Below, one piece after another: positions 33,780 through 42,445 of a DNA stretch of 64,000 nucleotides. Both the position numbers and the translations under genes were made by a program. The stretch is taken from the NCBI RefSeq assembly GCF_004000765.1, contig NZ_BILW01000001.1:62001-126000 (forward strand). The letters are read 5' to 3'. The notes beneath the pieces are model-generated. The model saw only the letters and a list, made by a program, of their open reading frames with translations, ran no database searches and was not told where the DNA came from. This stretch comes from Paenibacillus chondroitinus NBRC 15376 (lineage in GTDB: Bacteria > Bacillota > Bacilli > Paenibacillales > NBRC-103111). Within the stretch, counting starts at the first letter, position 1. Each line of letters opens with the position of its first letter.

Positions 33780-34817
33780 ATGGATCATTTATTTACACCC
33801 TTCAAGCTGAAAGGTCTGGAACTGAAAAATCGTGTCGTCATGCCGCCAATGTGCCAATATGCTGTCAAAAATAATGACGGTGTCGTAAATGATTGGCATT
33901 ATAATCACTATCTTAGCCGCGCGATCGGCGGAGCGGGACTTATCATCATTGAGATGACGGACGTCGAGCCGGACGGTCGAATTACTAATTTTGACCTTGG
34001 GTTATGGTCGGACGAACAGATCGCACCATTGAAGCGAATCGTTGATGCCGTTCACCAATACGGGGCTAAAGTGGGCATTCAGATTGCTCATGCAGGACGT
34101 AAAGCGGAACACGCAGAAGTACCTGTAGCGCCTTCCGCTATTCCATTCGATGAGACGGAAACATACAAAACACCACGAGCACTCACGACGGACGAAGTCA
34201 AGCAAATGGTGGACAAGTATCGTCAGGCTGCTGAGCGTGCGATCAAGGCTGGCGTAGATACGATTGAAATTCACGGAGCACACGGCTATTTGATTCACCA
34301 GTTCCAGTCTGCGTATACGAACAAACGCACGGATGAATACGGCAAGGATTTGCCATTGTTCGGTCAGCAGGTTATTCGAGCCGTCAAAAGCGTGATGCCT
34401 GATGACATGCCGCTTTTGATGCGTATTTCGGCAAGAGAATACGTGGATGGCGGTTATGGTCTTACAGAAAGTATTGCCTTTTCCAAAGTGTATAAGGAAG
34501 CAGGTGTGGACATGTTTCATATCAGCTCCGGTGGAGAAGGGCCAATTCTTGCGCACGGAAGACCGGGCACCCATGTGGCGTATCAAGTACCTATGGCAAG
34601 AGAAATCAGGAATGCGCTGAATGTACCGGTGATTGCCGTGGGGCGGTTAGACGATCCGGCGTTAGCGAATTCCGTGATCGGCAACGAGGACGCAGATCTT
34701 GTGGGTGTGGGCCGCGGGATGTTAAGAAATCCGTATTGGACGTTAGAAGCTGCCAAGAAGCTAGGAAAAGAAATAGAGTTTCCTGGCGTATATGGCATGG
34801 GTTTTGGACTTAAGTAA
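33780..34817 (+). CDS. namA: NADPH dehydrogenase NamA (Old Yellow Enzyme, YqjM-like)
   Basis: The 345-residue FMN-containing TIM barrel is close in length and motifs to B. subtilis YqjM. Residues match: PPMCQY with Cys25 and Tyr27, the substrate-binding pair His165/His168 in EIHGAHGYLIHQF, and the C-terminal VGVGRGMLRNPYW. It reduces the C=C bond of unsaturated aldehydes and ketones and is induced by electrophiles in Bacillus. A GGAGGAAC site precedes the ATG. It diverges from a lysR gene and shares a promoter type with the PfpI-DinB-ADH operon. Confidence 0.94.
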   Translation: MDHLFTPFKLKGLELKNRVVMPPMCQYAVKNNDGVVNDWHYNHYLSRAIGGAGLIIIEMTDVEPDGRITNFDLGLWSDEQIAPLKRIVDAVHQYGAKVGIQIAHAGRKAEHAEVPVAPSAIPFDETETYKTPRALTTDEVKQMVDKYRQAAERAIKAGVDTIEIHGAHGYLIHQFQSAYTNKRTDEYGKDLPLFGQQVIRAVKSVMPDDMPLLMRISAREYVDGGYGLTESIAFSKVYKEAGVDMFHISSGGEGPILAHGRPGTHVAYQVPMAREIRNALNVPVIAVGRLDDPALANSVIGNEDADLVGVGRGMLRNPYWTLEAAKKLGKEIEFPGVYGMGFGLK

Positions 34818-34833
34818 ATCGATCATAATGAGG

Positions 34834-34865
34834 AGGCAGCTGGTGTTCAATCGGCTGTCTTTTTC
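34834..34865 (+). terminator. Weak terminator after namA
   Basis: GGCAGC and GGCTGTC pair with a G-U around a 14-nt loop, followed by TTTTT. Confidence 0.5.
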
Positions 34866-34949
34866 ATATTAACGGGGACCGCTGTAATAACAGGTTTAAA
34901 TGATGTCAACATTATTCATGACGAAAAGGGATTTTGATTTGATTGATCA

Positions 34950-34963
34950 TGAAAGCGTTTTTG
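34950..34963. promoter_or_regulatory. Candidate CcpA cre site before mtlA
   Basis: TGAAAGCGTTTTTG matches the cre consensus TGWAANCGNTNWCA at all but the last two positions. It lies 44 bp before the mtlA start, a normal place for catabolite repression of a PTS operon. Confidence 0.4.
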
Positions 34964-35006
34964 CGCTACGATAAGATCATGAAACAGACAAAGGGAGGTT
35001 ATTCTA

Positions 35007-36437
35007 ATGAGTGAAATTGCTGCACAAAAGCAAGCATCATCCGGCGGATTCCGGGTGAAAGTGCAAAGTTTCGGTCGTTTCTTAAGCGGCATGGTGATGC
35101 CGAATATCGGGGCGTTTATCGCTTGGGGATTGATTACGGCTTTATTTATTCCGACCGGCTGGATTCCAAATGAGTATTTGGCTAAGCTCGTAGGTCCAAT
35201 GATAACTTATCTTCTTCCGCTCTTGATTGGGTATACGGGTGGGACGATGATCCACGGCACACGCGGTGGTGTCATTGGGGCAGTAACCACGATGGGGGTT
35301 GTCATCGGGACGGATATTCCGATGTTTATGGGGGCAATGATTGTAGGTCCCTTCGCCGCGTGGGTGCTGAAGCAGTTCGATAAGTCGATTGAGGGTAAAA
35401 TCAAATCAGGTTTCGAGATGCTTGTAAACAATTTCTCATCAGGCATCATAGGAGCCATCCTAGCCGTTCTGGCTTACACGGTTGTCGGCCCTGCCGTTCA
35501 AGTCGTGAGCAAAGCACTTGCTTCCGGTGTTCAAGCGTTGGTCAACGCGGGTTTGCTTCCGCTGGCTAATATACTAATCGAACCAGGTAAGGTGCTGTTC
35601 TTGAACAACGCGATTAACCACGGCGTACTGAGCCCGATCGCACTTGATCAAGCATCCAAAACAGGTAAGTCGATTCTTTTCATGCTAGAGTCCAACCCTG
35701 GTCCAGGACTTGGCATTCTATTGGCCTACTGGATTGTTGGGCGCGGTGCAGCGAAGCTTTCCGCTCCAGGTTCTGCTATTATTCACTTTTTCGGCGGTAT
35801 CCATGAAATCTATTTCCCATACATCCTGATGAATCCGCGTCTTATTCTAGCGGTGATTGCAGGTGGTGTGACAGGAACGTTCACCTTCTCTCTTTTCAAT
35901 GCGGGTCTGGTTGCGCCTCCTTCACCGGGAAGTATCTTTGCTTACATCGCGATGGCTCCAAAAGGCGGTATGCTGCCGATTTTCAGCGGCGTAATCACTT
36001 CAACGATCGTTTCTTTCGCAGTAGGCGCTCTGTTGTTGAAAACAACGAAGCAAACGGAAAGCGAAGATTTGGATCAGGCTAAAGCGCGAATGAAAGAAAT
36101 GAAGCAAGCCCCGGCTGCAGCGGCAGCAGAGCGTGTAGATGTTCCTGTAACGAAGTCTGCCAACAATGTGCAGAAAATCGTTTTCTCCTGTGATGCCGGG
36201 ATGGGATCAAGCGCAATGGGAGCTTCTATTTTAAGAAAGAAAATGAAAGAAGCCAGTATCAATATCAACGTCATCAATACCGCAATCAATGATATCCCAT
36301 CCGATGCTGACATCGTGATCACGCATAAATCCTTGACGGACCGCGCACGAAACAAAGCACCGCAAGCTGAACATATTTCGATTGATAATTTCATGAAAAG
36401 CCCGGAATATGATGAGCTTGTGAAACGATTGGGCTAA
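35007..36437 (+). CDS. mtlA: PTS mannitol transporter, subunit IICB
   Basis: The 476-residue protein has an N-terminal IIC membrane domain (about residues 20-345; MPNIGAFIAWGLITALF, GGTMIHGTRGGVIGAV, FFGGIHEIYFPYILMNPRL). A linker and the IIB domain follow, with the phosphorylated Cys395 in FSCDAGMGSSAMGASI. The IIA part is separate (mtlF). It imports mannitol and phosphorylates it to mannitol 1-phosphate. GGGAGG precedes the ATG; this is the first gene of the operon. Confidence 0.97.
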   Translation: MSEIAAQKQASSGGFRVKVQSFGRFLSGMVMPNIGAFIAWGLITALFIPTGWIPNEYLAKLVGPMITYLLPLLIGYTGGTMIHGTRGGVIGAVTTMGVVIGTDIPMFMGAMIVGPFAAWVLKQFDKSIEGKIKSGFEMLVNNFSSGIIGAILAVLAYTVVGPAVQVVSKALASGVQALVNAGLLPLANILIEPGKVLFLNNAINHGVLSPIALDQASKTGKSILFMLESNPGPGLGILLAYWIVGRGAAKLSAPGSAIIHFFGGIHEIYFPYILMNPRLILAVIAGGVTGTFTFSLFNAGLVAPPSPGSIFAYIAMAPKGGMLPIFSGVITSTIVSFAVGALLLKTTKQTESEDLDQAKARMKEMKQAPAAAAAERVDVPVTKSANNVQKIVFSCDAGMGSSAMGASILRKKMKEASININVINTAINDIPSDADIVITHKSLTDRARNKAPQAEHISIDNFMKSPEYDELVKRLG

Positions 36438-36502
36438 ATAGAAGCATCTAACGCTGGCATCTTGCCGGCGTTATCTCCATTTTGTTCGTGAGGAGAATAA
36501 TT

Positions 36503-38542
36503 ATGAGCCTCTCAAACAGGCATCGGCAGATCCTTGAGCTGTTAATGAAGCAAAGGGATGACATTACGGCAGGAGAAATAGCTGCTGAGATTAATGTAAG
36601 CACTAGAACGGTTCATAGAGAATTGTCTGAGTTGGAGACTGTTCTGGGGAATCTCGGCATTGCGCTGCGTAAGAAATCGGGAAAAGGGATTCAACTTCTG
36701 GCGGAGCCGGAGAAATTGGAGGCATTGAGATATCTGCTCGATGGCAGGGTGAATGTGGCCTATTCAGCTGAAGAACGAAGGATGCTGCTGCTCTGCCTAC
36801 TGCTTCAGGAGGAGGAACCCGTTAAGCTTTTTACATTGTCGCATGAGTTGGCTGTCACGATTCCAACCATTACGAATGATCTGGATGAGTTGGATAGCTG
36901 GGTTAATCGGTCTAATCTCACCCTCGTTCGCAAAAGGGGTTACGGCGTTGAATTGAGCGGCACAGAAGCTAACAAACGGAGGATGATCTTGCACCTGGCG
37001 AGAAATGGACTCGATGAGTCTGATCTCTTTGGGAAAAATGAGAGCCAACATTCACCATTAGCGCAAAAGCTTTTGAAGCTGATAGGCAAAGAGAATTTTA
37101 CGAAAGTGGAAGAAGCGCTTTGGCTGGCTGAAGATGAAGGCTTAAGCGAAATTTCCGAGGAGGAGTACACTAATTTACTTATTTCCCTCTCGATAACGAT
37201 TGCCAGAATTCAAATGGGAAGACCGATCGAGGCGAATAGTGATCATCACTCGGCGCGTCCTAGCAAACTGCTTACCCATACCATTGATCACCTGACCGAA
37301 GAAATTCCAATTCAGTTAACGGCAGCTGAAATCTCGTATATTGCTGAGCTGCTGGAACCTACTTCTGAACCTCATGCCAATTTACTGCTTCCGATCGATG
37401 AGTTGAGTTACATGGAAATGGTGTGGAAGCTGATTCGCAGAATGGAAAGAAATCTAGGCGTTCCGTTCAGCGATGACCGTTCCTTGAAAGATGGGCTGCT
37501 GAGCCATTTGGAGTCCGCGATTAAGCGCTTATTGGCGGGAGCTACGATTCGCAATCCGCTTTTGACGCAAATTAAAAAAGATTATGAAGTCCTGTTCGAA
37601 GCCATTCGGGAAGCTGTCAATACGACCATCAGCGAAATTGCCATACCGGACGAAGAAATCGGGTTCCTGGTCATGCATTTCGGTGCTTCCATCGAGAGGC
37701 AGAAACAATTTAAACGAAATGTGAGGGCCATTCTGGTCTGCACAAGCGGCATAGGCACCTCCAAAATGCTGGCTGTACGCCTAACGAAAGAGCTTCCGCA
37801 AATCAATATTATCGGCAATGCGTCCTGGTTTGAAGCTGCGCGTATCCCTAAGAAGGACTACGATTTAATCATATCGACGGTAGACCTACCGCTCCCTTCT
37901 GATCAATACATGAAGCTCAGTCCGTTATTGACGAAAGATGAGGCAGAACGGCTGAGGCTTTTTATTCAAAATGTGACATTACAAAAAGAGTCTGGTGAAC
38001 CAATTCCCATGCATCTGGAGGCAGGTTCGAGAGATCGTTTGCATCGCATCCAGTTCTATATTAATGAAATTGTAAGCATTATTGATCAATTTACGGTGTT
38101 TCACATCGAGCAAAGTTATGAAGACTTGGAAGAAGCCTTGCAGGATATATGCAGCTATGTCAGCAGAGCGGGTGTCTTTGACGATGTAAAACCTATCGTT
38201 GAGCTGCTGCTTGCGCGGGAGAAGTTGAGCAGTCAAGTGATCCCTGACACGGGTCTTGCGCTCTTTCATATCCGAAGTGAACAGGTGAAAAAGCCTTCCT
38301 TCACTTTGTTTCGATTAGCGGATGACTTGCCGTTAGAAAGCGGGAAAAAATCCGGCGTGAGACAAATGCTGCTTATGCTCGGTCCGCAGGAGTTATCGAA
38401 GGAGAGTTTGGAAGTGCTAAGCGAAATCAGCTCTTTCCTGCTCATCCCTGAAATGATCGAACTGTTGAGATCAGGCAGCCAGTCAGAAATTAAGCACTTT
38501 TTATCCCAAGAGTTAGCTGCTTTTCTAGAGAATAAAAAATAA
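36503..38542 (+). CDS. mtlR: Mannitol operon activator MtlR (PRD- and PTS-domain regulator)
   Basis: GAGGAG supports the ATG at 36503; 679 residues. In order it has two N-terminal helix-turn-helix parts (AGEIAAEINVSTRTVHRELSE), two PTS regulation domains (about 185-400; HTIDHLTEEIP, EIGFLVMHFGASIER), an EIIB-Gat-like domain with Cys413 (LVCTSGIGTSKML) and a C-terminal EIIA-like domain (about 535-679). This is the full MtlR plan, in which EI/HPr-dependent phosphorylation controls activator function. It sits between mtlA and mtlF, as in other Bacillales. Confidence 0.95.
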   Translation: MSLSNRHRQILELLMKQRDDITAGEIAAEINVSTRTVHRELSELETVLGNLGIALRKKSGKGIQLLAEPEKLEALRYLLDGRVNVAYSAEERRMLLLCLLLQEEEPVKLFTLSHELAVTIPTITNDLDELDSWVNRSNLTLVRKRGYGVELSGTEANKRRMILHLARNGLDESDLFGKNESQHSPLAQKLLKLIGKENFTKVEEALWLAEDEGLSEISEEEYTNLLISLSITIARIQMGRPIEANSDHHSARPSKLLTHTIDHLTEEIPIQLTAAEISYIAELLEPTSEPHANLLLPIDELSYMEMVWKLIRRMERNLGVPFSDDRSLKDGLLSHLESAIKRLLAGATIRNPLLTQIKKDYEVLFEAIREAVNTTISEIAIPDEEIGFLVMHFGASIERQKQFKRNVRAILVCTSGIGTSKMLAVRLTKELPQINIIGNASWFEAARIPKKDYDLIISTVDLPLPSDQYMKLSPLLTKDEAERLRLFIQNVTLQKESGEPIPMHLEAGSRDRLHRIQFYINEIVSIIDQFTVFHIEQSYEDLEEALQDICSYVSRAGVFDDVKPIVELLLAREKLSSQVIPDTGLALFHIRSEQVKKPSFTLFRLADDLPLESGKKSGVRQMLLMLGPQELSKESLEVLSEISSFLLIPEMIELLRSGSQSEIKHFLSQELAAFLENKK

Positions 38543-38565
38543 TCGGATATGGGGAGAGATCTACG

Positions 38566-39000
38566 ATGAGTATCTTATCAACCAATAAAGTAAAATTGAA
38601 CGCGAAACCTAAAGACAAATTCGAGGCCATTCGCATGGCGGGCCAATTGTTAGTTGATGCAGGTCATGCTTCAGCCGCTTATATTGATAAAATGATCGAG
38701 AGAGAGCAAACCTTATCGACATTCATGGGCAATGGATTGGCCATTCCACACGGCACACAGGATTCCAAATCATTGATCCTTTCCACAGGACTGTCCATTG
38801 TTCAAATTCCGGACGGTGTGGACTTTGGTGACGGAGAGACGGCGAATCTGGTGATCGGGATTGCTGCAGCAGGCAATGATCATCTGGACATATTGACCAA
38901 TGTCGCCATGATCTGCTCGGAAGATGAGAACATCGAGCAAATCATGCAAGCTTCCACACCTGAAGCGATGGTGAAGATTTTCGAAAGCGGGATGGAATGA
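38566..39000 (+). CDS. mtlF: PTS mannitol transporter, subunit IIA
   Basis: The 144-residue EIIA of the mannitol/fructose type has the active-site His62 in GNGLAIPHGT. It takes phosphate from HPr and passes it to Cys395 of MtlA. The stop overlaps the start region of mtlD (ATGATGA), which indicates translational coupling. Confidence 0.96.
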   Translation: MSILSTNKVKLNAKPKDKFEAIRMAGQLLVDAGHASAAYIDKMIEREQTLSTFMGNGLAIPHGTQDSKSLILSTGLSIVQIPDGVDFGDGETANLVIGIAAAGNDHLDILTNVAMICSEDENIEQIMQASTPEAMVKIFESGME

Positions 39001-40157
39001 TGAAGGCTGTACATTTTGGAGCGGGTAACATCGGAAGAGGCTTCATTGGATTGCTTTTGTCACAAGCCGGTTATGAAGTTATCTTCTCAGATGTCAACGA
39101 TACCTTGGTAGAGCTGCTGCAGGAAAGAAAAACGTATACGGTGCGTTTGGCGAATGAAGCACAAGAGACCTTCACGGTTTCCGGTGTTACAGCAATCAAC
39201 GGCAAAAATCTGGAAGATGTAGCTGAAGCCGTTGCACAGGCTGATCTTGTGACAACAGCGGTTGGCGTCAATATTCTGAAGCATATTGCAGGCGGAATTG
39301 CCAAAGGGATCGAGCGAAGAATCGCTAGTGGAGCCGCGCCGCTGCACATCATCGCGTGTGAAAATGCGATTGGCGGAAGTACGCAGCTCAAAGAACATGT
39401 ATATGCTTTGTTAAGTGAAGAGCTGCGTGCGAAAGCAGAGACGGTTGTTGCCTTTCCCGATGCTGCTGTGGATCGAATCGTTCCTATTCAGCATAACGAG
39501 GACCCGCTTGAAGTCACTGTTGAGCCTTTTTACGAGTGGGTTGTTGATGAGTCGCAAATGCTGGAAGGCTTCACTCGCATTGCCGGCGTTCATTATGTGA
39601 AGACACTAGAGCCATACATTGAACGCAAACTTTTTACCGTTAATACGGGTCATTGCAGCGCTGCCTATCTTGGCTATTTGCAAGGCTATGCAACGATTCA
39701 AGAGGCGATGGCTAATCCTCAAATTGCTTCATTGGTTAGGCATGTTATGCATGAGACGGGTTCGATCTTGATCAAAAAGCATGATTTCGAGCTTGCGCAG
39801 CATGAAATCTACATCGATAAGATATTGCAAAGATTTACAAACCCTTACTTGATTGATGATGTAGCGCGCGTAGGAAGATCACCGATTCGTAAATTATCGT
39901 TGAATGACCGGCTGGTCAGACCAGCTATGCAAGGGTATGAGCTAGGGATGACCCCATCTTATCTTACTATGGTCATGGCTGCTGCCCTGCTGTTTAAGGA
40001 TCCAGCGGATCCTGAAGCTGTCCAAATTCAATCGGATTTACATGAGCTGGGCCTTGCTGGGACGATTACCAAGTACACGACGATTGGGGAAGATCACCCC
40101 ATTCATCTCCTGATTCGAACACATTACGAACAATTCAAACAAACCGTTGCTTCATAA
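39000..40157 (+). CDS. mtlD: Mannitol-1-phosphate 5-dehydrogenase
   Basis: The 385-residue product starts with the NAD-binding motif AVHFGAGNIGRGFIG and has the polyol-specific long-chain dehydrogenase signature with the catalytic Lys in KLFTVNTGHCSAAYLGYL. It oxidises mannitol 1-phosphate to fructose 6-phosphate. ATG 39000 overlaps the mtlF stop; an ATG one codon upstream (38997) is possible. Confidence 0.97.
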   Translation: MKAVHFGAGNIGRGFIGLLLSQAGYEVIFSDVNDTLVELLQERKTYTVRLANEAQETFTVSGVTAINGKNLEDVAEAVAQADLVTTAVGVNILKHIAGGIAKGIERRIASGAAPLHIIACENAIGGSTQLKEHVYALLSEELRAKAETVVAFPDAAVDRIVPIQHNEDPLEVTVEPFYEWVVDESQMLEGFTRIAGVHYVKTLEPYIERKLFTVNTGHCSAAYLGYLQGYATIQEAMANPQIASLVRHVMHETGSILIKKHDFELAQHEIYIDKILQRFTNPYLIDDVARVGRSPIRKLSLNDRLVRPAMQGYELGMTPSYLTMVMAAALLFKDPADPEAVQIQSDLHELGLAGTITKYTTIGEDHPIHLLIRTHYEQFKQTVAS

Positions 40158-40174
40158 GAAAGGGGAGTTACCTC

Positions 40175-41914
40175 ATGGCGAACATGATGACCAAACGTCT
40201 AACCGGCATAGCTGCTTCCCCCGGCATTGCGCTGGCCAAAGCTTTTCGATTGAATAAGGAGCAGTTCGAGCCCGAGGCTGTGGAAGTGGCCGACAAGGAT
40301 CAGGAGGTCCTTCGTTTTAGTCAAGCTGTGGAAGAAACCAAACAAGAATTAGAAAAGCTTAAAGATTTGACTGAGCAGCGAATGGGTGCGGCAAAAGCGG
40401 AAATTTTCGAAGCACACTTGATGCTTCTCGAAGATCCTGATTATATAGATGCCATTATAGATAGCATTAAAGATGAAAGCATGAACGCGGAATTCAAGCT
40501 TCATGAGGTTGCGAGCAGTTTTATTGAAGTGCTCAGTGCAATGGATAATGAGCTGCTTCGTGAACGCGCGGCTGATGTTCGTGACGTCACCGGGCGAATC
40601 ATGAGCAAGCTTCGCGGTGTTTCCTATGCAGCGATTACGGCTATTAATGAGCCATGTATTCTGATCGCTGATGATCTGACGCCTTCTGATACGGCACAAT
40701 TAAATCTTGACTATGTGCTTGGTTTTGTGACCGAGGTTGGCAGCCGTACCTCTCATTCCGCCATCATGGCTCGTTCCCTGGAAGTGCCTGCTGTTGTAGG
40801 TGCAGGTGAAGAGGCTAGGGACATCGCGACAGGTACGATGCTTATCCTGGATGCAGTTGAAGGCGTGGTGCTCGTTGCACCAAGCGATCAAGAGGTTGAA
40901 GCGTATCAAACGCGTAAAGCTTCGTATGACGAGAGAAGAGCCGAACTGCGCAAGCTGATCCATGAGCCGACTGTTTCTTCGGATGATCATCGTGTAGAGT
41001 TGGCTGCCAATATTGGCAGTGTGGAAGATTTGCAAAAAGTACTCGCTAATGGAGCGGAAGGAATCGGATTATTCCGAACCGAATTCCTCTATATGGGGCG
41101 CAGCGCGCTGCCGAGTGAAGAAGAGCAGTTTCAGATTTACAAACATGTTTTGGAGCGGATGGACGACAAACCTGTCGTCATTCGCACCCTTGATATTGGC
41201 GGAGACAAAGAACTGCCATACATGAAGCTGCCAGTTGAAAGCAATCCTTTTCTTGGGTTACGTGCGGTACGTTTATGTCTGAGCCAAGAGGATCTGTTTC
41301 GTACACAGCTTCGAGCACTTCTGAGAGCAAGCAGTTATGGACAATTGAAAATCATGTTCCCTATGATTGCTGTCATGGATGAGCTGTTAGCTGCCAAACA
41401 ATTGCTGCAGGAAGAGAAAGAAAAGCTTTTACAAGAAGGAATCCCGGTGTCCGATAACATTGAAGTTGGGATTATGATTGAAGTGCCCGCAGCAGCGATT
41501 GCAGCTGATTCATTGGCGAAAGAGGCGGATTTCTTCAGCATTGGAACCAATGACCTCATTCAATATACCATGGCAGCGGATCGGATGAATGAAACCGTTT
41601 CTTACTTATATCAACCTTGCCATCCGTCCATTCTTCGCTTAATCCAAATGGTCATCCAAGCCGCTAGCAAGGAAGGCAAATGGGTGGGCATGTGTGGAGA
41701 AATGGCTGGAGATGAGCACGCGATCCCGATTTTACTCGGCATGGGACTTCATGAATTCAGCATGAGTGCCAGCTCGATTTTACCTGCGAGAGCTTTGATC
41801 AAAAAGACCTCACAACAAGAATGGGCCGGCTATACCCAGCAAATTCTGGCGATGAGCAGCCAAGCCCAAATCAAACAGTTTGTAGAACAGAAGACAAGGA
41901 GTGATCTAGCATGA
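40175..41914 (+). CDS. ptsI: PTS Enzyme I (phosphoenolpyruvate-protein phosphotransferase)
   Basis: The 579-residue protein has all Enzyme I parts: N-terminal domain with phospho-His194 in GSRTSHSAIMARS, the linker, and the PEP-binding barrel with GIGLFRTEFLYMG, IIRTLDIGGDK-like VVIRTLDIGGDKELPY and the catalytic Cys in WVGMCGEMAGDE. It starts the phosphate chain from PEP to HPr. AGGGGAG precedes the ATG. It is embedded in the mannitol operon, so it may be a dedicated copy. Whether the genome has another ptsI cannot be seen here. Confidence 0.96.
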   Translation: MANMMTKRLTGIAASPGIALAKAFRLNKEQFEPEAVEVADKDQEVLRFSQAVEETKQELEKLKDLTEQRMGAAKAEIFEAHLMLLEDPDYIDAIIDSIKDESMNAEFKLHEVASSFIEVLSAMDNELLRERAADVRDVTGRIMSKLRGVSYAAITAINEPCILIADDLTPSDTAQLNLDYVLGFVTEVGSRTSHSAIMARSLEVPAVVGAGEEARDIATGTMLILDAVEGVVLVAPSDQEVEAYQTRKASYDERRAELRKLIHEPTVSSDDHRVELAANIGSVEDLQKVLANGAEGIGLFRTEFLYMGRSALPSEEEQFQIYKHVLERMDDKPVVIRTLDIGGDKELPYMKLPVESNPFLGLRAVRLCLSQEDLFRTQLRALLRASSYGQLKIMFPMIAVMDELLAAKQLLQEEKEKLLQEGIPVSDNIEVGIMIEVPAAAIAADSLAKEADFFSIGTNDLIQYTMAADRMNETVSYLYQPCHPSILRLIQMVIQAASKEGKWVGMCGEMAGDEHAIPILLGMGLHEFSMSASSILPARALIKKTSQQEWAGYTQQILAMSSQAQIKQFVEQKTRSDLA

Positions 41915-42174
41915 TATCTCAAACTTTTACAGTGTTGAATCCATCCGGCTTTCATGCCCGCCCGACCAAAGTTTTCGTCCAAAAGGTGGGGACGTTTCCC
42001 TGCAAAGTCAGTGTCATTAAAGGGGAGAAGAAGGTCAACGGCAAAAGCTCGCTTAGTATGCTGACACTCGGCATTCAACAGAATGACGAAGTGACGTTGG
42101 AAGTGGATGGCGAGCAAGAGGAGCAAGCGATGCAGGAGCTTGGCGCTTTATTGACGCGTATATTTGAGGAGTAG
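41911..42174 (+). CDS. ptsH: HPr family phosphocarrier protein
   Basis: The 87-residue protein has phospho-His15 in NPSGFHARPTK and a Ser at position 46 (NGKSSLSML), the place of the HPr kinase target. The surrounding sequence differs from the usual HPr Ser46 motif, so control by HPr kinase is uncertain. The start overlaps the ptsI stop (ATGA), giving the order ptsI-ptsH, the reverse of the common ptsHI operon. Confidence 0.92.
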   Translation: MISQTFTVLNPSGFHARPTKVFVQKVGTFPCKVSVIKGEKKVNGKSSLSMLTLGIQQNDEVTLEVDGEQEEQAMQELGALLTRIFEE

Positions 42175-42309
42175 GTAAAATTATAGTACCCCCTCCGAGC
42201 CACAAACTCGGACTCGTCAGAGCCGAAACCCCATTCTCCGCCGCGTTACTTGATCGTCGGAGCAAGCGAAAAAAAAGCTGCGTTCCCTAGCTCAATAAAC
42301 GGCTAACAG

Positions 42310-42343
42310 ATCCTTTGCTCTTCTGAAGAGCAGAGGATTTTTT
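42310..42343 (+). terminator. Terminator of the mannitol PTS operon
   Basis: ATCCTTTGCTCTT and AAGAGCAGAGGAT form a long stem with one mismatch and a 3-nt loop, followed by six T residues. The 130 bp between ptsH and this hairpin hold no gene. Confidence 0.88.
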
Positions 42344-42390
42344 CTTGCCCATTCTATAAAAGTATTTGATACGCACGTGTTATCGTGTAT

Positions 42391-42428
42391 CATCAGGTAA
42401 TGGCATCAGGTAATGATACGCGTGTCAT
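42391..42428. promoter_or_regulatory. Tandem CATCAGGTAATG repeat and ACGCGT palindrome before the sensor kinase
   Basis: CATCAGGTAATG occurs twice, 13 bp apart (42391, 42404), and runs into ATGATACGCGTGTCAT (42413-42428), a 16-bp palindrome with one mismatched pair. It lies 18 bp before the kinase start and could be an operator. The centre resembles a LacI-type site but differs from the AAACGCG sites at 19-20 kb. Confidence 0.45.
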
Positions 42429-42445
42429 GAACGAGGAGGTCGACG

